Below, in pieces: positions 1 to 9,887 of a stretch of 64,000 nucleotides of DNA. The translations under genes and the position numbers were made by a program. The notes under the pieces are model-generated. The model was not told the origin of the DNA. It saw only the letters and a list, made by a program, of their open reading frames with translations, and ran no database searches. This DNA comes from Pelagicoccus sp. SDUM812005 (GTDB lineage: Bacteria; Verrucomicrobiota; Verrucomicrobiia; Opitutales; Opitutaceae), in contig NZ_JARXIA010000012.1 in assembly GCF_031127875.1 (NCBI RefSeq), forward strand, positions 62,001 through 126,000. The letters are read 5' to 3'. Each line of letters starts with the position of its first letter. Position 1 is the first letter of the stretch.

Positions 1-1255
1 TGATGCCGTTCATCGGAGTCCGAATCTCGTGGCTCATGTTCGCCAAAAACTCGCTCTTCAAGCGCTCCGCATGAATCGCCTTTTCCGCCATCTCCTTGGA
101 TCGCTTCGTCTCGAGCAACAAATCCTCGTTCAATTCCTCCGCCTTCCTGCGAGCCGCATTAGCCCGCGCCACCCCATCGTCCACCTTCTGCTGCAAGATC
201 TGGTTGTACGACTCGACCGCGTCCTGCGAAGCGTGGATGCTCTTGGAAATGTAATACCCAAGCAAACAAGCGGCGAGGGCCGAGAAGCCGACCAGCCCTA
301 CCACCCAAGCCCGCTCTCGCAGGAACATCCCCTGCTCCGCTTCCACTTCCTCGACCAAGGACTCCCACACCCGCTGGCTCGTCGCACCTAACGAACGAGC
401 TAGCAATCGCAAGCGGCGGCTTGGTGGCTCTTCTCCCTCCAGCGAACCTGCAGCTGCTTCGCCCTGCCCCAAAATCCCCAAAAAGGCCAAACGGCGCTTC
501 GCCTCCAAACGCTTGCCCAGCTCCGCTTCCACTCTCTCGAAGTGTGCCCGACTTTCGGATACGCGATCTCGCACAAGCGCGTCAAGGTCCCCGTCCTCGC
601 GAGAATACTCTCGCGCTCGCCCCAAGGCCTCCAACTCTTCCTTCGTGCGAGCGAACAACACCTCAACCTGTCCGATCAAACCATTAACCTCCTCGCTAGA
701 CTCAGCGAGCATCGCCCTATCCAAGGCTAAGCCCAAGGAATACAGCCTCAGCTGCAGCTGCGGTAGATTGCGGGCAAAGTAACTAGGAAGCCCCCAATCC
801 TTCGCAAGCTCGCTTCGCATCGAAACCACGTCCTCCAACCCATGAGCCAGGCGACTCGCGTCCCCATCGAGCCCGTCGCCCAAGGCCTGCGCCGCCTCCT
901 GCCAAGCTAGCCTGGAGTCCTCCGCCCTGTCAGCCGCCGCGAAGTACCGTCCCGAAACGGACAAGGCCTCCTCCACCTTGTCCTTTAGGCCTTCGTCCCG
1001 ATGAACCCGAGGCAAGTCGTTCGTAACGACCAAACGAATGGCCTCGTCCATCGCAGCCAGCGTCGCCAAACCTCGCAGTTTGTCATCGGCATCTCCCACC
1101 CGCCGGTTCATCTCCCCGACGTAAAGGTACGCCAACAAGAACAGCGGAACCAACAAAATCGGGGCCGTAAAGGCCAGCTTGCGACCCGCCGAAAAACGAT
1201 CTCGAAACGGCGCCCCCTCGCCGAGGCTAACTTCCTGGGTCCTGATCGAGCTCAT
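1..1255 (-). CDS. Sensor histidine kinase, N-terminal part (cut by window edge)
   Basis: Membrane sensor kinase reading leftward off the window; 418 residues are visible. A first membrane segment lies near residues 28-46. About 260 mostly helical residues follow, probably a periplasmic sensor, then a second membrane segment near 310-332 and a charged coiled coil. The last visible residues are the HisKA phosphoacceptor motif [18 protein letters not shown], whose histidine is the autophosphorylation site. The ATPase domain and any receiver domain lie outside the window. The ATG at 1255 overlaps the stop of the YfiR-like gene (ATGA), so the two are translationally coupled. The order receptor, YfiR-like protein, kinase suggests that the periplasmic protein and kinase sense something linked to the TonB receptor (inference). 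I cannot identify the ligand or whether the kinase is hybrid. Confidence 0.93.
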   Translation of the reverse strand, partial: MSSIRTQEVSLGEGAPFRDRFSAGRKLAFTAPILLVPLFLLAYLYVGEMNRRVGDADDKLRGLATLAAMDEAIRLVVTNDLPRVHRDEGLKDKVEEALSVSGRYFAAADRAEDSRLAWQEAAQALGDGLDGDASRLAHGLEDVVSMRSELAKDWGLPSYFARNLPQLQLRLYSLGLALDRAMLAESSEEVNGLIGQVEVLFARTKEELEALGRAREYSREDGDLDALVRDRVSESRAHFERVEAELGKRLEAKRRLAFLGILGQGEAAAGSLEGEEPPSRRLRLLARSLGATSQRVWESLVEEVEAEQGMFLRERAWVVGLVGFSALAACLLGYYISKSIHASQDAVESYNQILQQKVDDGVARANAARRKAEELNEDLLLETKRSKEMAEKAIHAERLKSEFLANMSHEIRTPMNGI

Positions 1256-1776
1256 CGTTCGCCCACCATCCTCGCTATCTGCAAAATCTCCGGCTCCCAG
1301 TAGAGGCCCTCCCTCCCCGACGCTTCCCGGTTCAGCAATATTCCCGGAAGCCCCTCGTCGTCATACACGATCAAGGCCGCCCCCTGGCTCTTCAGCTCCG
1401 GATTGATCGTGACACTGAGCGCCTTGTTGACACGAGCGAACTCGATCGCTCGATCCAAGTTCCCTGCCTTGACCGCGACCACCACCTGCACCCCCTCCGG
1501 AATCTCCAAGCCGCGAGTCACGCCGACCAAGCTGCGATCGCGAATCGACGTCCCTACGTAGGCAGTCAATTCGTCCGCTAGATTCCCCTCATCCAAAACA
1601 TGGATACGCATGGTCTTCTCCGACCGATCGCTCGACTCGAAGGCAAGCACCTTCACGATAATAGCAGCCGACAAGGAATGCGGCAGCGTTCCCTCGCGAG
1701 CCGACACTGGCGAAACAAAAGCCAGCCCACACCAAAGAGCTAACATCAAAATGCACCTGTAGAATTCGAGTTTCAC
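1252..1776 (-). CDS. YfiR/DUF4154-like periplasmic protein
   Basis: Secreted protein of 174 residues with a signal peptide (hydrophobic stretch at residues 8-26, cleavage probably after VSA). The mature part resembles the YfiR/DUF4154 family: an early KVLAFE strand, then alternating strands and helices with NLADEL and a late [22 protein letters not shown] segment. YfiR in Pseudomonas is a periplasmic regulator of an inner-membrane signalling protein; applying that role here is inference. The gene starts at GTG 1776, four bases after the receptor gene stops, with a possible internal ATG at 1746, and overlaps the kinase by four bases. The family call rests on fold pattern and neighbourhood, so a distinct YfiR-like family is possible. 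Confidence 0.72.
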   Translation of the reverse strand: MKLEFYRCILMLALWCGLAFVSPVSAREGTLPHSLSAAIIVKVLAFESSDRSEKTMRIHVLDEGNLADELTAYVGTSIRDRSLVGVTRGLEIPEGVQVVVAVKAGNLDRAIEFARVNKALSVTINPELKSQGAALIVYDDEGLPGILLNREASGREGLYWEPEILQIARMVGER

Positions 1777-1780
1777 CTAT

Positions 1781-4132
1781 CTATAAATCGAAACTCACGC
1801 GCAAAGTGAAACGTCTCGAACTCACCTGCGGCAGGAGGGAATTCTGAAACCCGTCGACATCGACCGAAAAGTCGTCCCCTGAACCCGCTCCCTCTACTCC
1901 TGGGGCCAGATATTCCTCCTCGAAAAGATTCTCCACCTTAAAAGAGACGCTGTATTCGCCAAAGTCATACAAAAGGTTGAGATCGAAAACAGTGTATGCC
2001 TCCGCCTTGCGCTCCACCGACCGGTCCGCGTTGGAGCTAACCCGAAGGGGATTCTCCGAAAAAAGAGAGCGCTCGTCCATCCACAAGCCGGAAAGATTCG
2101 CATTGAGTCGTTCGCTCAAAGGCAAGTTGACGTTCAGGTTCACCTTGTGCGGCGCCACGTCTCCCTGCCGATCCCGTTCCTCCACCCAACGCTCCGCGCT
2201 GTTCTCGTACTGGCGATCGCTCATCGCCCGCGTAAAGGTATAGTAGAAATTGCCGGTCAGCGGTCCCACTCCGAAAATCGGATTCTTCAGCCGAAAATGG
2301 TTCTTGTATTCAAAACCTACTACATTTCGTCCTCCCACGTTCTGGCCCGTTGCGATCGCATTTTGAAAACACGAATGATAAAGCGAAAAGTCGTGCTGAA
2401 AGCGCTCGTGCTGCAGGATCGCTATCAACTCCGCAGTTTGCACCGTCTCTGGCAAAAGCGACGCATTGCTCGCGCGCCCGGCATAGGTCCCAAACAAATC
2501 CTTCGGCGACGGCTCCTGAAACGCCTCGCCATAAACAAACTTTAAAGTCGTTTGAGCGTCCTTGTGGTAGATCAAAGCCCCGCGGGGACTGACGTTCGCT
2601 CCGTAAACGCTGTTGTCGTCCCAGCGCAACCCCGCGTTCAGCCTCAAGTCCCCCAGCTCGTAAATCACTTGCCCGTAGGCCCCGATGTCTCGCGTCGTAC
2701 TCACGTTCGAAGCCGGCGCCGCATCGTGAGGGATCTCGACTGCCGGGACCATCGGATTCTCCGACGATACCGTATCCGCAGGGACTGGTCGAGTATCGCC
2801 AACTTCGATCCCCAAGCCTTCCCAGTAGTTGCTGATCAAATACGCCCGATTCAACTCCTTCCGCTCCCACTTCCAGCCCGCGTTGAAGTCAAGGTTCCCC
2901 TTGCTTTGAAAGCGAAATCGCTGGGCGGCTCGCAGGGACTCGTTATACGAATTCCAATCCGACAAACTAACGAAGCCGCCAAACGACTCTGCCCAATCCT
3001 CGCCCCCGACCCGGCTTTCGCGGGCGACCAACTCGGACTCCACCTCAACTCGCCCATCCATCACCCAGTCAGAACGCTCCAGATAGTACTGCCGCGAGGC
3101 ATGCGTCCAAACCGCATTCGGCTGCCCATCGAGAAACGAATAGTAAGGACCGTAACCTTCGTCCGTCTGCCAAGCCAAGATCCCCAAAGTCGTGCCGCCC
3201 CATCGAACTTCCCCCGTAAAACCAAGGTCCCGCGTCGGATCCGCATAGCCTCCCAAAGGCACGCCCCCAACCAGCTCGTGAGGCTCCACCACACCATCGA
3301 CGTCAAGGTCCCCCGCCGGGCTAAAGCGCCCCGTCGCAGGATCGATCCCCGCCCCGATTCCCGCGCCCCAGGCCACCGGGTCGCTCAACAAGGCCGGATC
3401 CGCATAGCCCCACTGCGAATAATCGTCGATATCAGGCTCGTCGCTGACGAAATAGTTGAACCCCACGTCAAACGAAAAGGCGCCCCAACGCCCCCCAAAC
3501 GCCGTATCCACATTTCGGGTATCGAAACTTCCCGTCGCCCCGCTGATCTCGAAATACCTCTCGCCGTCGCTCAAGGTCGAAGCGTCCCGCGTCACGATAT
3601 TGATCACCCCCAGAAACGCGTTCGGCCCGTAGACCGCACCCGCCGGACCGTACAATACCTCCACCCGATCGATAGCCGCCATCGGATACTGGCGGGAGAT
3701 CTGGGCCCCGTGGTTCCACAAGTTGTTGTCGGGCTTCCCGTTGAACAACAACAGCGTACGCTGCGTCCAAGGCGTCCGGTACCCACGCTGGTAAGCCACC
3801 GTCTCCATGGTGCCGCCCGTTCGTATCGCATCGAAGCCAGGCAAGCCGAACAGCAAGTCGTCCAGACTATCGTAACCGCGACGCTTAAAATCCGTCCCGC
3901 GCAGCACGACCATCGACGCCGGCGCGTCGATCACTGCCTCGCTCACCCCGGAAGCCGTCTCCGAATCGCGGTGCAGCTCCGCTCGTTGCTTCAGCAACTC
4001 GTCCAAGCTCATCTCGCCCAGCTCGCCCCCAGCCCCGAGTAAAGGCCTGAGTAAACTGCACGCCACCATGGCCATGCCGCAGCAGGCTCTCCCCCCGAAG
4101 GCAGAGAAACGGTTTCGGAGCATGTTGGTCAT
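1781..4132 (-). CDS. TonB-dependent outer-membrane receptor
   Basis: Outer-membrane beta-barrel of about 783 residues importing a substrate with energy from TonB. A signal-like segment (FGGRACCGMAMVACSLLRPLL) precedes the plug domain, which shows APASMVVLRGTDFKRRGYDSL and RVEVLYGPAGAVYGPNAFLG, the typical plug core. Barrel strands follow, ending in a Phe-containing C-terminus (RRFTLRVSFDL). I chose the ATG at 4132 because it places the signal peptide at the N-terminus. The frame stays open to 4231 but would then overlap the upstream region of the divergent isomerase. It heads an operon with the YfiR-like protein and histidine kinase. An aspartate-rich segment (DPATGRFSPAGDLDVDGVVEP) is reminiscent of calcium-binding loops. 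Substrate unknown. Confidence 0.93.
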   Translation of the reverse strand: MTNMLRNRFSAFGGRACCGMAMVACSLLRPLLGAGGELGEMSLDELLKQRAELHRDSETASGVSEAVIDAPASMVVLRGTDFKRRGYDSLDDLLFGLPGFDAIRTGGTMETVAYQRGYRTPWTQRTLLLFNGKPDNNLWNHGAQISRQYPMAAIDRVEVLYGPAGAVYGPNAFLGVINIVTRDASTLSDGERYFEISGATGSFDTRNVDTAFGGRWGAFSFDVGFNYFVSDEPDIDDYSQWGYADPALLSDPVAWGAGIGAGIDPATGRFSPAGDLDVDGVVEPHELVGGVPLGGYADPTRDLGFTGEVRWGGTTLGILAWQTDEGYGPYYSFLDGQPNAVWTHASRQYYLERSDWVMDGRVEVESELVARESRVGGEDWAESFGGFVSLSDWNSYNESLRAAQRFRFQSKGNLDFNAGWKWERKELNRAYLISNYWEGLGIEVGDTRPVPADTVSSENPMVPAVEIPHDAAPASNVSTTRDIGAYGQVIYELGDLRLNAGLRWDDNSVYGANVSPRGALIYHKDAQTTLKFVYGEAFQEPSPKDLFGTYAGRASNASLLPETVQTAELIAILQHERFQHDFSLYHSCFQNAIATGQNVGGRNVVGFEYKNHFRLKNPIFGVGPLTGNFYYTFTRAMSDRQYENSAERWVEERDRQGDVAPHKVNLNVNLPLSERLNANLSGLWMDERSLFSENPLRVSSNADRSVERKAEAYTVFDLNLLYDFGEYSVSFKVENLFEEEYLAPGVEGAGSGDDFSVDVDGFQNSLLPQVSSRRFTLRVSFDL

Positions 4133-4415
4133 CGCGTGTCGCGAGGCGCAGCTGTGAGGGGTAAGAATTAGGGTGTGGGGACTGCGCTCCGCCGGAACTG
4201 GAATTATCGAAACAAAACGCTCTTCCCTCAAACTGTCTGAGCTATTTTTACAAACCCTTCACCCGAGATCCTCTCTCGGGGAGTCTCGCGTTCTGCGAAT
4301 TCCAAATTTTAAGGGATTGAGCCCGCCAGCATTCGCAGCAGGATCTCCCCCGCATTCGCGCTCTCGCCCGATGCCCACCACACAACCCAAACCCCAAACC
4401 GCCTCAACACGACCT

Positions 4416-5294
4416 ATGGACCCACAACTACCACGCCGCGACCTTCTGAAGAAAGTTGCCCTCGGGGCCGCAGCCCTCGCCAGCTCCAAAGCCTTCCCTA
4501 AACACCACGAAGAATCCGCCCCCATGAGCTTCAAGCGAAACATCCACCACTCCGCCTGCAAATGGTGTTACAAAGGCTACGACCTCGACACCTTCTGCCG
4601 CCGCGGCAAGGAAGTCGGACTCGAAGCCGTCGACCTCGTCAACGCGGACGAGATCCCCACCCTCAAGCAGCACGGCCTCGAAGCCTCCCTCGTCTGGGGC
4701 GTCCCAGGCGGCATCGTCAAAGGCCTCAACCGCCTGGAAAACCACGACGCCATCGTCGACTTCTTCGCCGCCACCGCCCCCAAGGTCGCCGCCCACGGAG
4801 CCAAGCGCATGATCGTCTTCTCCGGCAACCGCAACGGCCTCGACGACGAGCAAGGCCTCGAAAACTGCCGCATCGGCCTCGAGCGCATCATGCCCATCGT
4901 CGAAAAGGCCAAGGTCCAAGTCGTCATGGAACTGCTCAACTCCAAGCGCAACCACGCCGACTACCAATGCGACCACACCGCCTGGGGCGTGGAACTGGTC
5001 AAAGCCGTCGGCTCCGAACACTTCAAGCTGCTCTACGACATCTACCACATGCAGATCATGGACGGCGACGTCATCGACACCATCCGCGAAAACCACCCGT
5101 ACTTCGGCCACTACCACACCGGAGGCGTGCCCGGCCGCAACGAGATCGACGAAACCCAAGAACTCTACTACCCCGCCATCATGCAAGCGATCGTAGACAC
5201 AGGTTTCGACGGCTACGTCGCCCAGGAATTCGTCCCCACCTGGGAAGATCCCATCGCCGCCCTCGCCCACGGCATTCGCACCTGCGACGTGTAA
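4416..5294 (+). CDS. Hydroxypyruvate isomerase-family TIM-barrel protein, Tat-type signal
   Basis: Probable sugar or hydroxy-acid isomerase of 292 residues in the AP-endonuclease-2 TIM-barrel fold. The N-terminus carries PRRDLLKKVALGAAALA, a twin-arginine-like export signal (Arg7-Arg8), which supports the ATG at 4416 over upstream in-frame ATGs at 4173 and 4371. Metal and catalytic residues match the Hyi group: Glu172 in VVMELLNSKRNH, LYDIYHMQIMDGD, the histidine pair in FGHYHTGGVPGRNEID, and Glu in VAQEFVP. Hyi interconverts hydroxypyruvate and tartronate semialdehyde; an exported homologue may act on another sugar (inference). A strong terminator follows, and a second TIM-barrel isomerase is convergent downstream. 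Confidence 0.9.
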   Translation: MDPQLPRRDLLKKVALGAAALASSKAFPKHHEESAPMSFKRNIHHSACKWCYKGYDLDTFCRRGKEVGLEAVDLVNADEIPTLKQHGLEASLVWGVPGGIVKGLNRLENHDAIVDFFAATAPKVAAHGAKRMIVFSGNRNGLDDEQGLENCRIGLERIMPIVEKAKVQVVMELLNSKRNHADYQCDHTAWGVELVKAVGSEHFKLLYDIYHMQIMDGDVIDTIRENHPYFGHYHTGGVPGRNEIDETQELYYPAIMQAIVDTGFDGYVAQEFVPTWEDPIAALAHGIRTCDV

Positions 5295-5323
5295 TTACGC
5301 AGCGAATACAATCTCAAAAACAC

Positions 5324-5356
5324 AAAGGCCGATTCCCCAGCAGGAATCGGCCTTTT
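5324..5356 (+). terminator. Rho-independent terminator after the Hyi-family gene
   Basis: Inverted repeat AAGGCCGATTCC / GGAATCGGCCTT with a six-base loop, followed by a T run. It lies 30 bases after the stop codon. Because it is preceded by A residues it could also serve the convergent gene. Confidence 0.85.
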
Positions 5357-5362
5357 AAATCC

Positions 5363-5397
5363 GTAGCGCGGAGCTTCCGCGGACGCGGAGCTGAAGC
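5363..5397. repeat. REP-like palindromic element, copy 1
   Basis: Starts with GTAGCGCGGAGCTT, shared with the elements near 34.5 and 39.2 kb, followed by GGACGCGGAGCTGAAGC, a diverged form of the opposite arm. It sits between two convergent genes, the usual location for REP elements. See the RAYT transposase at 16.0-17.0 kb. Confidence 0.65.
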
Positions 5398-5409
5398 CCT
5401 CCCGCAAGC

Positions 5410-6333
5410 CTAAGCTCGGCCGCCCAGCTTCTGCAGCAGCTTCTTCGTCATCAAGATCCCGGTCGGCTCGTCCAAGGACTTACCCTCCCATTCGATCCCG
5501 ATGTATCCACGATATCCCGACGCTTTCACGATATCCAGCAGCTGCGGATAATCCATGTCCCGCTCGAAGCCCTCCGGATTGAAATTATAAGTCTTGGCGC
5601 TCACCCCCTTGGCGAAAGGCATCAGCTGCCGCGTCCCCAAATACTTGTCGTACTCCTCGCCCGTCTCGCGGTTCACCACGAAATTTCCGAAGTCCGGCAA
5701 CGTCCCGCAGCGCGGATGGTCCACCAAGCGCATCACCGCCGCCAGCCAAGCCCCGTTGCTGGAAAGCCCGCCGTGGTTCTCCACGATCACGTTGATCCCG
5801 TAGCGATCGCCAATCTCCGACAAGCGACGCAGCCCGTCCGCAGCCAACTTCAGCTGCTCGTGGAACAAGCCCTCCGACGCCGCGTTCACCCGAATCGCAT
5901 GGCAGCCCAAAGCCCGAGCCGCTTCGATCCAGCGCACGTGATTCTGCACCGCCTGCTCCCGCTTCGCGTCGTCCGGATCCCCCAGTCGCCCCTCGCGGTC
6001 GCACATGATGAGCACGTTTCTCACGCCCTCGCCCGCAGAGACCCGTACCAGCTCGTCCAATACAGACTTCGAGTAGCCCTCCATATAGAACTGGTTCACG
6101 TACTCGACCGCATTGATGCCAAACTCGCTCTTCGCGATCTGGGCAAAGCGCATCTTGTCCTTCTCCCCGCTCCAGAACGCCTTGTTGATCGACCACTGGG
6201 CCAGCGAAATATCAAACCAGGTCCCGTCGAAGCGGGACTGCTGCGTCTCCTCGGCGGAAAAGCCCACGCGGGAAAACAACGAAGCGGCAGCGAGCCCGAA
6301 AGCTCCTTTCAAAAAGTGTCTGCGAGTATCCAT
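5410..6333 (-). CDS. Sugar phosphate isomerase/epimerase-family protein, Tat-type signal
   Basis: TIM-barrel isomerase/epimerase of 307 residues in the xylose-isomerase-like superfamily. The N-terminus MDTRRHFLKGAFGLAAASL is a twin-arginine-type signal, which decides the ATG at 6333; the frame extends upstream to 6426 but without a signal. Family features include INAVEYVNQFY near residue 77, VIVENHGG with the metal-binding Glu, TLPDFGNF, and a C-terminal GYIGIEWEG. Exported proteins of this type are common in Verrucomicrobiota and Planctomycetota polysaccharide and polyol catabolism (family knowledge). It is divergent from the haem dehydrogenase and convergent with the Hyi-like gene, and the three may act together in periplasmic sugar oxidation and isomerisation (inference). 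The exact substrate cannot be read from the sequence. Confidence 0.88.
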   Translation of the reverse strand: MDTRRHFLKGAFGLAAASLFSRVGFSAEETQQSRFDGTWFDISLAQWSINKAFWSGEKDKMRFAQIAKSEFGINAVEYVNQFYMEGYSKSVLDELVRVSAGEGVRNVLIMCDREGRLGDPDDAKREQAVQNHVRWIEAARALGCHAIRVNAASEGLFHEQLKLAADGLRRLSEIGDRYGINVIVENHGGLSSNGAWLAAVMRLVDHPRCGTLPDFGNFVVNRETGEEYDKYLGTRQLMPFAKGVSAKTYNFNPEGFERDMDYPQLLDIVKASGYRGYIGIEWEGKSLDEPTGILMTKKLLQKLGGRA

Positions 6334-6504
6334 ACAATAAAACTGGGGTAAGGAAATTGGGTTAAATACGCCGAAATCTGACCTGAAGATCAACACTAGC
6401 CTTGGGTTATTGGCAACCAACTTCACAATCGCCCATTCATAAGAGTCCCAGACCCGTTGCGCCTCAAACGGTTTCCGACAAGATCCCCCAACTTTACACC
6501 AAAC

Positions 6505-9500
6505 ATGAGAAATCTCGTCATCACCATCGCCCTCTCAAGCCTCTCCGCCGGCAGCCTCCCCGCCGCCAAGATGAAGCTCAACGACGCCGACCGGCAGCCC
6601 GAACCCATCATCGAAGCCGCCAGCTCCGAGACCGAACTCGCCCTCCAGCAACTCCAGCTGCCAGACGGCCTCGAAGCCTCCCTCTGGGCCGCCGAGCCCA
6701 TGCTGGCGAACCCGGTCGCCTTCGACTTCGACGAACAGGGACGCCTCTTCGTCGCCGAGACCTACCGTTACGGCTCCAGCGTGCTCGATATCCGCGGCTA
6801 CATGGACATGCTCGAAGAAGACATGGCCTTCCGTACCGTCGAAGACCGCGCCCAAGGCATCGTCGACCTCTTCGGCGACGACGCCCCCAACTTCGCCATC
6901 GAAGGCGAAATCCTCCGCCTCCTCGAAGACCGCGACGGCGACGGCAAGGCCGACTTCTCCACCCCCTACGCCGACGGGTTCAACACCTCCGTCGACGGCA
7001 TCGCCTCCGGAGTGCTCGCCCGCAAAGGCGACGTCTACTTCACCAACATCCCCCACCTCTGGAAATTCCAAGGCATCGACGCCAACGGCAAAGCCCAAAA
7101 AAGCGAAAAGCTCCTCAGCGGATGGGGCGTCCACTTCGGCTACACCGGGCACGACTTCCACGGCCTCGCCCTCGGCCCCGACGGCAAGCTCTACTACTCC
7201 ATCGGCGACCGCGGCGCCGACGTCACCGGGCCCGACGGCAGCCACATCTCCTACCCCGACACCGGCGGCGTCTATCGCAGCAACCTCGACGGCACCGAAC
7301 TCGAAGCCGTGCACACCGGCCTGCGCAACCCCCAAGAACTCGCCTTCGACGAGTTCGGAAACCTCTTCACCGGCGACAACGACTGCGACAACGGCGACTA
7401 CGAACGCCTCGTCCTCATCGCCGAAGGCGGCGACTCCGGTTGGCGCATCGGCCACCAACACGCCCCCCTCGGGGCCGCCGGTGTCTGGATGTCGGAAGGC
7501 TGGTGGAAAACCCAGTTCGAAGGCCGCGCAAAATTCGCCCTCCCTCCCATCTCCTACATCGAAGACGGCCCCTCCGGTATCGCCTTCTACCCCGGCACCG
7601 GACTCTCCCCCGACTACGCCGGGCACCTCTTCATCACCCACTTCAAAGGTAGCATCGCCACCAGCGGCGTCTACACCTACACCCTCAAACCCCAAGGCGC
7701 CTGGTTCGAACTCGACCAAAAGAAGCCCTTCCTCAAAGGCGTCCTTCCCACCGACGTCACCTTCGCCCCCGACGGCAAGTTCTACGTGCTCGACTGGGTC
7801 AACGGCTGGCCCAAGCCCGGCAAAGGCCGCGTCTACTCCATCTCGAACCCAGAAGTGCAAGCCAGCCCCATCGTCGCCCAAACCCAGAAGCTCTACGCGG
7901 AAGGCATGACCCGCCACAGCGTAAAAGAGCTGGCCGACCTGCTCGACCATCCCAACTGGAACATCCGCCTCGAAGCCCAACTCGAGCTCGCCAGCCGCGG
8001 AGGCAAAAGCCTCAAAACCTTCGCCCAGATCGCCAACGATCGCAGCGCCTCCCTGCACGCCCGCCTCCACGCCACCTGGGGACTCGGAGTTCTCGCCGAC
8101 CGCGATTCCGCCCCAGCCAAAGCCGCCCTCGCCAAGCTCGCCGCCTCGAACGCCGGCCATGATGAAATCCTCGCCCAAGCCGCCAAGCTCCTAGGCGACC
8201 ACCAGATCGGCGGCACCGAAGACCTGCTCATTTCGCAGCTCTCCCACGCATCCAAGCGGGTCCGCTACTTCGCCGCCCAAAGCCTCGGCAAGCTCGCCCA
8301 CGCCCCAGCCGCGACCGCCCTCCTGCAAGCCGCCCGCGAAAACGCCGACCAAGATCCCTACCTCAGCCACGCCATCGTCATGGGACTCGTCGGAGCCAAA
8401 AACATGCAGGCCCTCGTCGAAGCCGTGAACGACCCGTCAAAGGCCGCTCGCTTCGCCGCCCTCCTCGCGTATCGACGCCTTGGAGACGTCAACGTCGCCC
8501 GCTTCCTCCACGACAGCGACAAGGAAATCGTCTTCGAAGCCGCCCGCGCCATCAACGACACCCCCATCGAAGGCGCCTACCACTCGCTCGCCCAAGCCCT
8601 CGAGAGCCCCTTCGCCGACGACCCCATCCTCGCTATCCGGGCCCTCAACGCCCGCTTCCGCATCGGCGGAGCGGATAACGCCAACTTCCTCGCCGCCTAC
8701 GCCGCCAACGAAACCAAGCCCGAAGCCCTGCGCATCGAAGCCATCACCCAACTCCAGTCCTGGCCCGAGCCGCTCCAGCGCGACCGCGTACTAGGCGTCT
8801 ACCGACCGCTCGCCGCCCGCGACGCCCAAGTCGCGATCGACGCCTTCAAGGCCCAAGCCCCCAAGTTCTTCGCTTCGCAAAACGACGCCGTACAGATCGC
8901 CTTCCTCGAAGCCATCGACTCCCTAAACGTCGCCGGACTCGAAGACCAACTCTACGCCTTCGTCCAAAATCCAGCCGCCAACGGAGCCGCCCGGGCCGCC
9001 GCCTTCACCCTCTTCGGCAAACTCGACGACCCCCGCACCGACGAGCTCGTCATCGCCGCCAGCCAATCGAACGCCTCCGAGCTCCGCCTAGCGACCCTGC
9101 CCATCGTCACCGAACGCTCCCCCGAGCAAGCGAGGCTCACCCTCAGCCTCATGGCCCAGGGCAGCGTCGAAGAGCAACGCGTCGCCTACCAAACCCTCGC
9201 CGGCTCCCAGCAAAGCTTCGCCACCGAGCTGCTCGCGAAAAGCCTCCAACGCCTCGCCGAAGGAAACGTGCCCCACGCCGCCCAACTCGAGCTCATCCAA
9301 GCCACCAAGGAACACGCCTCCCCCATCGTCCAGCAAGCCTACCAAAAGTACCAGGCCAGCCTCGCCGCCGCCACCGATCCCACCGCCGCCTTCTCCTTCG
9401 CCCTCGAAGGCGGCGACGCCCGCGCCGGCCGCGGTGTCTTCTACAACAACCAGGTCATGGCCTGCGTTCGCTGCCACATCGTGAACGGCCCAGGCGACGC

Positions 9501-9864
9501 CGCCGGTCCCAACCTCACCGACATCGGCCTGCGCCTCGACCGACGCGAACTGCTCGAATCCATCGTCGCCCCCAACGCGGCCATCGCCGAAGGCTTCGAC
9601 AACGTCATCCTCACCCTCGCCGACGGCAGCAGCGTCGCCGGCCTCGTCCAAGAGGAAAACGAACAAGGCCTCACCCTCAAGCTCGCCACCGGAGAAATCC
9701 AGAGCTACCCCAAAAGCCAGATCAAGAAACGCGACGCCATGCCCTCCAGCATGCCCGCCATCTTCGCTCCGCTGCTCTCCTCCAAAGACCTGCGCGACCT
9801 GGTCGAATACCTCGCCACCCGCAGAACCGACCCCTACTCCGAGCGAGCCACCCACGGCAAATAG
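6505..9864 (+). CDS. PVC-type membrane-bound dehydrogenase with HEAT repeats and C-terminal haem c (CxxCH) domain
   Basis: Large exported protein of 1119 residues typical of Planctomycetota and Verrucomicrobiota. After a signal peptide (MRNLVITIALSSLSAG) comes a beta-propeller dehydrogenase domain of the TIGR02604 type: NPVAFDFDEQGRLFVAETYRYG, then GLALGPDGKLYYSIGDRG and LRNPQELAFDEFGNLFTGDND. The middle (about residues 470-860) is made of HEAT-like helical repeats. The C-terminal TIGR02603-type domain carries CVRCH (Cys987, Cys990, His991), a covalent haem c site, with the following GPNLTDIG motif. Likely role: periplasmic oxidation of a sugar or alcohol with electron transfer to its own haem. 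I chose ATG 6505 because it starts the signal peptide. Substrate unknown. Confidence 0.93.
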   Translation: MRNLVITIALSSLSAGSLPAAKMKLNDADRQPEPIIEAASSETELALQQLQLPDGLEASLWAAEPMLANPVAFDFDEQGRLFVAETYRYGSSVLDIRGYMDMLEEDMAFRTVEDRAQGIVDLFGDDAPNFAIEGEILRLLEDRDGDGKADFSTPYADGFNTSVDGIASGVLARKGDVYFTNIPHLWKFQGIDANGKAQKSEKLLSGWGVHFGYTGHDFHGLALGPDGKLYYSIGDRGADVTGPDGSHISYPDTGGVYRSNLDGTELEAVHTGLRNPQELAFDEFGNLFTGDNDCDNGDYERLVLIAEGGDSGWRIGHQHAPLGAAGVWMSEGWWKTQFEGRAKFALPPISYIEDGPSGIAFYPGTGLSPDYAGHLFITHFKGSIATSGVYTYTLKPQGAWFELDQKKPFLKGVLPTDVTFAPDGKFYVLDWVNGWPKPGKGRVYSISNPEVQASPIVAQTQKLYAEGMTRHSVKELADLLDHPNWNIRLEAQLELASRGGKSLKTFAQIANDRSASLHARLHATWGLGVLADRDSAPAKAALAKLAASNAGHDEILAQAAKLLGDHQIGGTEDLLISQLSHASKRVRYFAAQSLGKLAHAPAATALLQAARENADQDPYLSHAIVMGLVGAKNMQALVEAVNDPSKAARFAALLAYRRLGDVNVARFLHDSDKEIVFEAARAINDTPIEGAYHSLAQALESPFADDPILAIRALNARFRIGGADNANFLAAYAANETKPEALRIEAITQLQSWPEPLQRDRVLGVYRPLAARDAQVAIDAFKAQAPKFFASQNDAVQIAFLEAIDSLNVAGLEDQLYAFVQNPAANGAARAAAFTLFGKLDDPRTDELVIAASQSNASELRLATLPIVTERSPEQARLTLSLMAQGSVEEQRVAYQTLAGSQQSFATELLAKSLQRLAEGNVPHAAQLELIQATKEHASPIVQQAYQKYQASLAAATDPTAAFSFALEGGDARAGRGVFYNNQVMACVRCHIVNGPGDAAGPNLTDIGLRLDRRELLESIVAPNAAIAEGFDNVILTLADGSSVAGLVQEENEQGLTLKLATGEIQSYPKSQIKKRDAMPSSMPAIFAPLLSSKDLRDLVEYLATRRTDPYSERATHGK

Positions 9865-9887
9865 CGAGCGTATCCAAATTCCCCCAC

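Noticed and set aside
2552-4042. 496-codon plus-strand frame opposite the TonB receptor
   Set aside because: Arg/Pro/His-rich shadow with no motif; the receptor on the other strand has full family signatures.
4133-4415. Extended N-termini of the divergent receptor (to 4231) and Hyi-like isomerase (from 4173)
   Set aside because: The two extensions overlap each other and push the signal peptides inward; the later ATGs give normal signal peptides.
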